Positions 56,220 through 64,000 of a stretch of DNA of 64,000 bases are shown piece by piece. Below the pieces are notes generated by a model, which was given only the letters and a program-made list of their open reading frames with translations, searched no databases and was not told where the DNA came from. The stretch is from Ancylostoma caninum. Its lineage: Eukaryota > Nematoda > Chromadorea > Rhabditida > Ancylostomatidae. Numbering within the stretch: position 1 is the first letter of the stretch; each line of letters begins with the position of its first letter. The DNA lies in the NCBI GenBank assembly GCA_037903475.1, contig JBAJFG010000573.1, forward strand, positions 124,001-188,000. The letters run 5' to 3'. Position numbers and translations under genes: made by a program.

Positions 56220-58295
56220 AGGGTGTATGGTCAGGACGACATCGTTGTTGCGAAGTATGCCATAGGCCTTATACTTCATGCATCTATGCTTAAAAGGCAC
56301 CACTCGCGGAAAATTTGTCAATTAACATCTGCATCGTTGCAACCTAGGTTTCCACCCATGAGGAGGACAAACACAAAACACTTTTGTCCAGAGTTATGGG
56401 AACACAGTTTTTGGAAGCTGAAAGTTGTGCGTATATGATCATATACATCGAATAGATGGGGCGAGTTGCCATTGTAAAGAATGATAGGTAGAAGTATTTA
56501 CAGCATATTGGTTTCGCTGTCTGGAAAAAGAAATGTAGAGTGGTGCAAACAAAATTTGTTTGATTTTTACAAAACCGTTTTATTTTGAAATTCAACAAGG
56601 AGATGGATGGGTACATATTTTTCCTCATGGTATCTCAGGAGCACTGATGTTTTTGACGCTGCAATTTTCGTGGGGTTGACGGAACTAGTTTAGGTTTTGA
56701 GACATAAAAATCTCATCCCCATAAAAATTATCGTGGTTGCTACCCTGAATGGTACGTTTAAAATGCCGCCTTGCGCTATTTATTGGATTTTTTAATTTCA
56801 AACCCATCCGCATTCAGCGCGGTGGGTGCAGGTGCAAAACCAACGGCTTATTCGACTAGTTACCTGGATGTGAGCCAAGCTAACATATCACAATCATATG
56901 TATATTACAACTCACCCCCTAGCTACTACATATGTATATGCGGACTGCGGCCAGTAGCCAGCAGTATCTCCGGAAATGGCGTATTTAGTACTGAATAATT
57001 GGCTCTGTATACCCTTATCTACTCCATACACGTGTATTATCAGCCCTAAGTTGAGGAATAAAAGAACACATCTTCTCATCACCTGCAAAGTAGTGGACGC
57101 TTTGAAAAGCAAATAATTATGGGAGGGATTGATTAAAGCTTAATATAATAGTTGATGAAAATACGGAGTTACGTAAGAAATACACGAATAACGCTTCGGA
57201 CCTTTTCTTGCCAAAGTTTGCGAATCTTTCCGTCTTGCGTTTTTCTTTTTCCGCTTTATGTCCATCTTGGGACTTCCGTTTTCCATCTTACGGACGATGA
57301 AATTCCTCTTTCACACATCTCTGCACCCTCAGAACCCCCAGAATCTTCAAGAGCCTTTGAAAACCAATCTTTTTTTTTTGTTTGTGCTCGTACTACAGAA
57401 GCTTTGAAATATGATGTAGGCTAAGCATATTCGAGTTTGAAGACCTGTTCCCCGTGATGCTGCCCATTTCTACAGCCCTACCGTTGAAGTCAGTATGAAA
57501 ACTTCCATCTATTCAATTGTCGTAAAAAAATCCTAGCGAGGGAAAAGAAGAAGTGCTCCTGAATAATATACAGGGGAAACGGAGTTCTGAAATCTCAGTT
57601 TGGCTGACGATGATCTGAGGAAGACGAATACCCACGGAAAATTACATACGTACCAACCTTACGGAGAGCGAAATATGTATCTCACTAACGCATCAATGAA
57701 TCTATCTAGTCTCAGAATTGTGTGACCACTGACACACTCTCGACCTGTCCTGCTGGTCTCTATCCACCAAATGCTGCGCTTTTGCGTGGGGAACATTCCT
57801 CAGTAAAACCAAAATCGAAGTGCTGCGTCTGAGTAAGGTGCCATTTTTCCCTCAACTGAGTATGAAACTTCGAACAACGCCGCCAATTTCTACAAACATC
57901 AACAATAGCTCCTAATATGTGTAAGCTGCTCAAAATTCCAAGAAAAAATTTAACGGTACTACTGGAGGCATTTTCAATCAACCCAATCCATTTTTGAAAA
58001 TCGACCCGTAGAGTTTAAGGACGATCCCATCACGTGACAAAAAAGCACCCCATTTTTTTCAGGGAAATATTGATATAGGGAGGAATTCTTCGTGAAAATA
58101 AGTGTTAAAACGCGCCGGATGGTTATGTTTGCATCGATCTCAGCCTATGACACCTGTAAAGCACAATGCTTATGGCCGGCCATTCTCGCCGTATGATAGT
58201 CATGTTCGGCTCGGAATGAATAGGTGCCGTGTTTGTCGATTCGGGATTACGATCAACGCGCTTTTTCTTGCCCATGCCCTATCGGCGCACCTGCT
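56220..58295. other. stretch with weak exon candidates only
   Basis: A short piece at about 56819-56870 (AGAKPTAYSTSYLD, between GCATTCAG and a GTGAGC donor) and the frame at 57152-57424 (HLTDDEIPLSHISAP) look somewhat coding. Neither is supported by consistent splice sites. Confidence 0.25.
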
Positions 58296-58302
58296 AGGTA
58301 CG

Positions 58303-61300
58303 ATGGACAAGCAGCAGGAAGAAGGCGCAGGGCAACTCACACAGATGCGTTCAGCCATCTTTAACAGGTATAGTTTTGTCTTCGGAGATTCATGTACGCG
58401 TATGTAATATGTATTCGCATTTTCATAATCAATTCAACATTTGGTACAGTTTTCGTCACTTCATGCTGATCCTGTAGCCTTAGTTTTCTTTTTCAACTTT
58501 CATACATTCTGCACGTGTTTCAAAATGTTTGCAAATATTTTGGGAGTACTCAAAATTCCTCTTATCACAGGTACTTGGATCTGGTGCTTAATCACCCTTG
58601 GAAGACAATCATAGCAACGTTAGCGATTTCACTCGTTCTTGTGAGCCTTTCAATCAGTCTTCACTACGATGTTTTCGACTTTGATCCCGTACAGGTGGGC
58701 TTGCTGAGCACTGTCCTCTCCTGTCCTCAGTTTACCTGTGATTTTCAGCAATTTGAGACCAGTTCCATTAAAGTTTAGCCATTTCGTTGAGCCTTTAAGA
58801 ATATTCTTATTTCTAACCATGTGACATCGATTCCTTTTCCCTTCTTTTTTTTTTGAGATTGGGTGCCCCCGTAGGTCACTGTATAGGCAACACGCGGGAA
58901 ACACCCTTCCGCGACCGTGGTTTGGAGTTGGGTACGTGGATTATAACAACCAGAGATTGGATAATACCAACCAATTTGTTCTTAGTAAAGCTGCAATGAT
59001 TTACCGAATAACATATTTGGAGGTTTTTTGGAAGGAGTTTTACGTCTTTGGGTCCAAACAACGTTATAGGAATTTTTGATATTTCTTTTCTTCGGAGGGA
59101 ACGTAACTGATTTTATTCCCAATCAAGTGCTCAAGTGCAGTGAAAAAAGAAACTAACAGAAATGTCATAGATTTTTTCATATTCTGACAACCACAGCGAG
59201 AGGAAGGAATTTGTCAAAACCAACAACAAGATTAGGATTACTGATCCAAACCATTATATCTTACTTCTTATTAATTGGCAGTTCATGTGTGTGTGTGTGT
59301 GTGTGCACGAGAACCAGCCATCAAAAATGGAAAATACCTGTACCATCGTGTTCAGCGCGTCGAGTTATGTATGAAAATGTGGTAAATTTTGATTTCTAGC
59401 TTGATCTACAGGAGTTTCGGGCCACTTTTGTCACGTTCAGACATGTTAATGGCCAACAGTTGTTTTGATCACGGTCGGAATGAATGAGATAGGCTTTTGA
59501 TTACAGGACCGTATAAAAGGAGAGAGACGGATAGGTTGCCTTTATAACGAAGAGGAGGAACGAGGCGGACGAGGAACGATGAGGATGAGGATTAGGCCTT
59601 AGGATAGTGTTAGAGGTGGGCTGGCGGAGTGATAAGGATGCTCCGGCGTCCAAAAGTGGGGGAACGCCTGAGGACGGGTCCAACGGCATGATAAGGGTGC
59701 GCCGGCGTCCAAAAGTGGGGGAACGCCTGCGGACGGGTCCAACGGCATGATAAGGGTGCGCCGGCGTCCAAAAGTGGGGAAACGCCTGGAGTCGGGTCCA
59801 ACGGCGTGATAAGGGTGCGCCGGCGTCCAAAAGCGGGGAAACGCCTGGAGTCGGGCCCAACGGCGTGATAAGGGTGCGCCGGCGTCCAAAAGTGCGGAAA
59901 CGCCTGGAGTCGGGTCCAACGGCGTGATAAGGGTGCGCCGGCGTCCAAAAGTGCGGAAACGCCTGGAGTCGGGTCCAACGGCGTGATAAGGGTGCGCCGG
60001 CGTCCAAAAGTGGGGGAACGCCTGGAGTCGGGTCCAACAGTATGACAAGGGTGTGCCGGTGTTCAGATCCAACCCCAGTTTGCACTTACTCGGTCAATTT
60101 TTAATGTTTACGTCCACCACAGCGAATCGAAATGCGTTACCAGGAGTTGTTGGAAAGGAGCTATCCATAGTGCATCAATGAACCGTGAACCGCGGAAAAG
60201 AATACTTCTCTGTGGAGAGTGTCTGTTCATCCACCTGCACTAATCTATAAATAAAATATGCGAGCGAAGCGAGCACGAAAAGAAGCCTGAGAGTCCGGCG
60301 TTAGCCGGACGATCAGGCTGGTTTACTCTGATTTGAAAGTTTTTCGTTCTTTTTCTGCTTACACAGCCATGCTGCTACTTAAAAACAACCCAGTGAGAAT
60401 TACCCATTGTTTACAGGGTTTCGAGACTAGAGGCACAACCCTGGCCAATGCTCGGCTGACGCTCGACGCCCTAAAAAGGACTGCAGCTGGCCCAATTGAC
60501 ATTATGCGAGCGCAGCTTCCAAAAACCCTTGCTAAACGACAAGCGAAGACGTTTAAAGTCAACAAGGCCTCTTCTCCAGACGCTGTAACGTCGTCTTCGA
60601 GCTCACCATTACGGTAGCTATGGCGTGCTTTGTTGTGTATGTGATTAACATTTTATTCAATGTCAGCTTTCAGAACCAGTGAGGAATCAGCTACAGTAAG
60701 CCCTACACTTGAGCCAATATCGATCGACTATAACGACTACGGAATGGATGCGCAACTAAATACTCAAGACCTCTTCGATCCTTGTGTTCAATACTCGGCG
60801 ATGGGCACACTAGTTTCCTATCAGTATGTGGAGTATATGGCCAAAATCATTCTGGAAGTAGAAGACGAAAATAAGGTCAAGTCGATACGTATTTGCTGAC
60901 ATCAGGGCAATTTTTACTAGCTGCATGCGTCAGCCGCGCGTCAGACGCACACATCCATTTGGGAAGGATTTTCCGTGGAGAACGATCAACGCGGCATGTA
61001 CATCCTCAAAGGCAGCAGGAGCTGAAATCCTCGACTCCGAGCTGAGCTGTGGGTGATGAAGCACAGACTCAGCACATCATAAATGTGAAACGAACACACA
61101 CAATGATGGCTTACCTACAGAGAAAATGGAACATTCGTCGCGAACACGCGCGCGGACGAGTTTTTCCAGGCGCAAAAAGCCATTGCGGTGCGTGGTTTGG
61201 CGCAAAGAGAAAGCGAAATGCATTCAATTTATCATGGCAGGACTTGGCCAAAACCACGGGCCGCAATGGCTTTCGCGCCAGGGAAAACTCGTCCGCGCGC

Positions 61301-62291
61301 GAACACGGCCAGGCGTGTTCGCGACGAATGTTCCATTTTCTCTGCAGGTAAGCCATCATTGTCTGTGTTCGTTTCACATTTATGTTGTGCCGAGTCTGTA
61401 CTTCACCACCCGCAGCTCAGCTCAGAGTCGAGAATTTCAGCTCCTGCTGCCTTTAATGAAAGTGACGCACAGCCGCCGCGAGGCCGTAAATACGTGTCTC
61501 TGAGCCGCGCCAGAGATGCGGTCCTATACTTCATCATATCGACGCACGTGTGTCATATGCACGCATTTAATATAAATTGTCCTATCCTCGATAATGAAAA
61601 CTCTGGTTTTAGCTGTTCACTGAAGAAGTGTTCCGTAAGTTGTGCGAGGTGGACAGTATCATCGACTCACTGCTTAAAAGATCGTCATATCAGCCGAGGA
61701 GCACTCTTGCGAAGCATTCATTCAATCTTCCACTTTATGCGAATTGCTTGAATTTCAGCACTCCCAACAACTGCAAAGCAATAAATGCTTACGAGTAAGT
61801 TTTTGCCAGCACTTTTCCCGCGCTACTTTATGTTATAGTCCGCCATAATATGCAGTGGCGAGGCTGTTGTGGAGCCTAGGGACAATATATTTGGCGAGCT
61901 TCGTGCACCTTCCAAACGAGTTGGTCAACAATCTAGCCAAACCAATTTCGGCATTTGCATTTGCAAATGAGGATTTTTGGCCAAAGTATTGTCGAACACA
62001 AAAAAATTGGTATTGTCGAGAGCCTTGTCGGGATGCTGATCTTCGAAGCTCGCTGCCGTACCAACTGCACCATCAGTGTCCACACCGGCAAAGGTTGAAT
62101 ATCCACTTCTAGAGAACCTCTGATGAATGTGCCGCAGGAAGGTAGCCCGAATAGCGTAAAGCCTAAGGAGGTCTCCCAGCTGCTGACAATTTCACGTCAG
62201 TTGATTCTCAAGCTTTCCTCGTTTCAGTAGAAGTTGGGGAATGATGGCACTGATTGAGGGAAGGACGGCAGTGGCAGAGAGCAGATGCGCA
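58303..62291 (+). CDS. Dispatched-family membrane protein, N-terminal exons (partial at window end)
   Basis: Exons: 58303-58367, 58571-58694, 60417-60613, 60674-60875, 61613-61794, and a sixth from 62228 whose donor I could not fix (frame closes at 62292). All earlier junctions are in phase with good sites (TTATCACAG, TTTACAG, GCTTTCAG, GGTTTTAG; donor GTAAGTTTTT). The protein has a short cytoplasmic start, LVLNHPW, one membrane segment (about residues 34-53), then DFDPVQGFETRGTTLANARL, matching the DPxxGFExRGT block after the first helix in Dispatched. The extracellular part has LFTEEVFRKLCEVDSII and a Cys-bearing region, then RSWGMMALIEGRTAVAESRC. Dispatched proteins are 12-pass, sterol-sensing-domain transporters; in worms they serve apical secretion or cuticle functions. 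A seventh exon may start at 63944 (KTTSALTPREIAPQ). Introns 2, 4 and 6 carry repeats. Confidence 0.75.
59286..59305 (+). repeat. GT microsatellite
   Basis: About ten GT units within intron 2 of the Dispatched-like gene. Confidence 0.9.
59630..60070 (-). repeat. 59-bp minisatellite, about seven units
   Basis: CCGGCGTCCAAAAGTG starts units 59 bases apart from about 59642 to 59997, with high identity. Because 59 is not a multiple of three and the unit has no stop on the minus strand, three long overlapping minus-strand frames run through it (59501-60085, 59599-60072, 59610-59978) with rotating peptides such as RRWTRLQAFPHFWTPAHPYH. These are array artefacts, not proteins. It lies in intron 2 of the Dispatched-like gene. 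Confidence 0.9.
60258..60320 (-). repeat. hairpin plus GCTCGCTTCGCT repeat, copy 3
   Basis: On the minus strand AGCCTGA-CGTCCGGC-TAA-CGCCGGAC-TCAGGCT forms an almost perfect stem, followed by TTCTTTTCG and TGCTCGCTTCGCTCGCAT. The best-preserved copy; related to 1858 and 2488. Confidence 0.7.
60904..61583. mobile_element. AGGG-ended MITE with 3-bp TSD, copy 2, split by a nested element
   Basis: Ends AGGGCAATTTTTACTAGCTG and inverted AGGACAATTTATATTAAATG are flanked by ATC on both sides (60901-60903 and 61584-61586). It corresponds to the 20375-20622 copy, but a 443-bp element is inserted at 61010-61452. It lies in intron 4 of the Dispatched-like gene. Confidence 0.8.
61010..61452. mobile_element. 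AGGCAG-ended palindromic MITE nested in another MITE
   Basis: Almost the whole element is one inverted repeat with arms of about 210 bp, from AGGCAGCAGGAGCTGAAAT through AACACACACAATGATGGCTT to a centre near 61230. The right flank is TTAA and the left TCAA. Both strands therefore encode nearly the same frame (61049-61351 and its antisense 61111-61377), which is a palindrome effect and not a gene. Confidence 0.85.
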
Positions 62292-62330
62292 TAGGCTGTA
62301 CTGTACTCCACATGTTACGCCGTTTGGGCT

Positions 62331-62395
62331 GCATTCTTACCGCACAGTTGTCAAAGATGGAGTGCAGTAAACCGAACACATATACAGTCGCGTCG
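62331..62395. repeat. direct repeat with 63041-63100
   Basis: TTCTTACCGCACAGTTGTCA through CAGTAAACCGAACACATATA is duplicated about 710 bp downstream, directly before the MITE at 63120. Element type unknown. Confidence 0.7.
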
Positions 62396-62407
62396 GTAGA
62401 ATGTGAA

Positions 62408-62456
62408 AATTTTCGCGGGATTCGCGAGATTCGCGGGATTTGCGGGATTTTTGCAT
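62408..62456 (+). repeat. short tandem repeat TTCGCGGGAT
   Basis: Four to five units of about 9-10 bp (CGCGGGATT, CGCGAGATT, CGCGGGATT, TGCGGGATT). Confidence 0.8.
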
Positions 62457-62459
62457 AAC

Positions 62460-63040
62460 TTCTTTCAGAATGAATATTTTTCGAAATAAAAAGAACCACG
62501 TGGTGTAGAATAACATCCTGCAGCTCTTCATACCTCGATCACGCCTCACAGTTGCGGCTGTCACCAAAAATTTTAAAATCTTCGTTAATTGCTTTGACCC
62601 CGCCCACTAATTGGGGTCAAACACGGAAAACTCCACAAATTTTTCCTCTCTAAACTGATATTCTACATTGTGGAAATTTCTTATCGAGTCCAATGAGTTT
62701 ACTAGAGGATGACGAACAATCTGATGTGAAAATTATTCAGTGACTATGCAATCTTTCTTTTCCTGAAAGTAGCAGATTTCCAATTTTTCAACCAAATTTT
62801 CAACACATAGGCCAATGGCAAAGCGTTCATCTCGATTTCACAATATGTTAGAAAAGAGTACAGTGAATTGCATAGGTTAAATCTTAGGTCGCTTGCAATT
62901 TCTTTTCGAAAGTCAGCTGCAAATTTGGCAACACGTCGAATTTTCTTCTAATTTTGTGAAGATGGACAACCAAAAAAATTCGTTCGTTAAAACCCGTATG
63001 AGATGATTCCAGAAAGATCGATAGAACTCCCTGCCCTGTT
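62460..63040. other. stretch without recognised gene
   Basis: Within or beyond intron 6 of the Dispatched-like gene. No exon seen. Confidence 0.35.
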
Positions 63041-63119
63041 ATTCTTACCGCACAGTTGTCAAAGATGGAGTGCAGTAAACCGAACACATATATGTACTCT
63101 CCACTAGAATGTGTACATA

Positions 63120-63390
63120 CAGTGGACGTCAGTGGCGTTGGCCCATCTGCGGCCTCGAGAAGGACGTCGCGCAACCGCGCCGCGCGTGCCGTAATCGATG
63201 TTTTCTGCTGCTGTTGTGCTATTTTAAGCAGCTTTTCTACCCGATTTAAAGAATGTTTGACCAAATCGGGAGGAAAAAAGCTTTGAAATAGCATTCCGGC
63301 GGCAGACGACACCAATCCCAGCGCGCGCAGTACGGTTGCGCGGCGTCCTTCTCGAGGCCGCAGATGGGCCACCACCATTGCCGTTTACTG
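63120..63390. mobile_element. TA-flanked MITE (CAGTG ends), copy 2
   Basis: Same family as 37896-38165: CAGTGGACGTCAGTGGCGTT at the left, inverted at the right (CAGTAAACGGCAATGGTGGT), then the shared GGCCCATCTGCGGCCTCGAG. TA lies at 63118-63119 and 63391-63392. 271 bp. Confidence 0.85.
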
Positions 63391-63392
63391 TA

Positions 63393-63861
63393 CAATGCTG
63401 CTCCTTATCTTTCCGCAAGGGACGCGCGCGACGCGTTAAATCGTCGCAAAGCGTCGCTTTTCCATAACATTCTCAGAAAAGAAGCCTTTCCAATTTTTCT
63501 TGAGAAGCCTGGAAGAAAATGTTCTGTCCATCTCATGACGAATCTGAACATATGTAATCTTTTCGACATCGAGCTTTTCGCACTGCAGAAAGTACCATCA
63601 CAAAATATGGTGTTGAAATCGTTCTGGATTGAAACGGTCAGGTACAAGGAGGTCTCTAGAAATTTGCAGTGATGTTTTTGACAGACATAGAAAACAATAT
63701 TGAAGAATTCATGAACCACTTGATCCACTGTAATACAGAGAAACCATCTATCCGGGAAAATTTGGGTATCCTTATTTTCAAGAAAATTACGGAAAGAAGA
63801 CGCTTTTGCGACGGATAAGTGCTTCGCGCGCGTCCTTTTTGCAAAGATTAGGAGGGTATTG
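63393..63861. mobile_element. second TA-flanked TIR element, abutting the first
   Basis: CAATGCTGCTCCTTATCTTT is inverted at the right (CAATACCCTCCTAATCTTT), with further TIR similarity through GGACGCGCGCGA and TCGTCGCAAA. TA lies at 63391-63392 and 63862-63863, so the two elements share one TA. The frames 63364-63672 and 63405-63890 fall in this element and are not host genes. Confidence 0.75.
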
Positions 63862-63943
63862 TAGGGACATGTACTTACCTCCCTTTGCATCCTGAAGCGG
63901 TCAAGATGTGTCTCGCTAACATATTCCTCCTCCTTTTGGATAG

Positions 63944-64000
63944 AAAGACAACCTCAGCACTGACTCCTCGGGAAATTGCGCCACAGAGCGAAATTTTCAC
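63944..64000 (+). CDS. possible seventh exon of the Dispatched-like gene (cut by window end)
   Basis: After CTTTTGGATAG an open stretch reads TTSALTPREIAPQSEIF in one frame, which would fit the segment after the SRC cysteine in Dispatched. The phase cannot be verified because the donor of exon 6 is unknown. Confidence 0.25.

Noticed and set aside
59642..60055. CRISPR-like array
   Set aside because: Whole 59-bp units are conserved, with no unique spacers and no Cas genes; eukaryotic minisatellite.
59501..60085. Three long overlapping minus-strand ORFs (194, 157 and 122 codons)
   Set aside because: They are translations of the 59-bp minisatellite in rotating frames; no domain.
60258..60320. 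Bacterial-type Rho-independent terminator
   Set aside because: A hairpin followed by T-rich sequence, but the context is eukaryotic and the motif is repeated in inverse orientation elsewhere.
60258..60320. Helitron 3' end
   Set aside because: A hairpin is present, but no CTRR terminus or A/T insertion site was found near it.
61049..61377. Nearly identical ORFs on both strands
   Set aside because: Produced by the 443-bp palindrome; not a gene.

Overview
The window looks like nuclear DNA of a nematode, most likely a strongylid (hookworm-like) species. The evidence is short exons with worm-type splice sites (acceptors TTTTCAG or TTTCAG, introns down to 44 nt), no bacterial operon structure, and a very heavy load of CR1-like and RTE-like non-LTR retrotransposons, mariner/Tc1, hAT and TTAA-target elements, MITEs and minisatellites. 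The species call is inference. Most long open frames are transposon ORFs or chance frames, and the host genes had to be assembled by eye from short exons.

Host genes. (1) A complete four-exon minus-strand gene for a CENP-V/GFA-domain zinc protein of 131 aa (45468-49868); its second intron holds a complete, apparently intact RTE-like retrotransposon in antisense orientation. (2) The 5' part of a Dispatched-family gene, plus strand, running off the right edge (58303-62291 and beyond); its introns are packed with minisatellite and nested MITEs. (3) Minus-strand GT11 (alpha-1,2-fucosyltransferase-like) exons: an N-terminal pair at 23665-26607 and C-terminal exons at 486-1034. They are either the ends of one gene whose middle is filled with transposons or two paralogues. 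(4) A probable but unidentified plus-strand gene at 14199-15018 with two 44-nt introns. Several weaker coding traces are listed with low confidence.

Layout. 0-3.7 kb: GT11 3' exons, CR1-like fragments and hairpin repeats. 3.9-4.9 kb: minisatellite and a TIR element with internal 51-bp repeats. 6-8 kb: dead RTE. 8.3-10.3 kb: Tc1/mariner relics. 11.4-14 kb: tRNA-like SINE, degenerate 59-bp minisatellite, tandem and foldback repeats. 14.2-15 kb: unidentified gene. 15.7-16.9 kb: hAT-type element with 8-bp target duplication. 18.1-22.9 kb: CR1-like LINE, plus strand, interrupted by a MITE. 23-26.6 kb: GT11 5' exons and a mariner relic. 26.8-28.1 kb: full-length dead mariner. 29.4-33.2 kb: TTAA MITE, Tc1 relic and second hAT element. 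33.5-36.7 kb: duplicated repeats and a tRNA-like SINE. 36.7-41.4 kb: second CR1-like LINE, minus strand, interrupted by a TA MITE. 41.4-44 kb: AT-rich block, minisatellite and repeats. 45.5-49.9 kb: CENP-V-like gene with RTE. 50.2-53.7 kb: truncated RTE with perfect hairpin, TTAA MITE and Tc1-like MITE. 58.3-64 kb: Dispatched-like gene and MITEs.

Several insertions can be checked from the sequence alone, because removing the element restores a reading frame or leaves a matching target duplication: TA for the Tc1/mariner types, TTAA for the AGGCAG-ended MITEs, 8 bp for hAT, 3 bp for the AGGG-ended MITE and 13 bp for the RTE. I saw no prokaryote-type defence system, CRISPR array, rRNA or confident functional tRNA.
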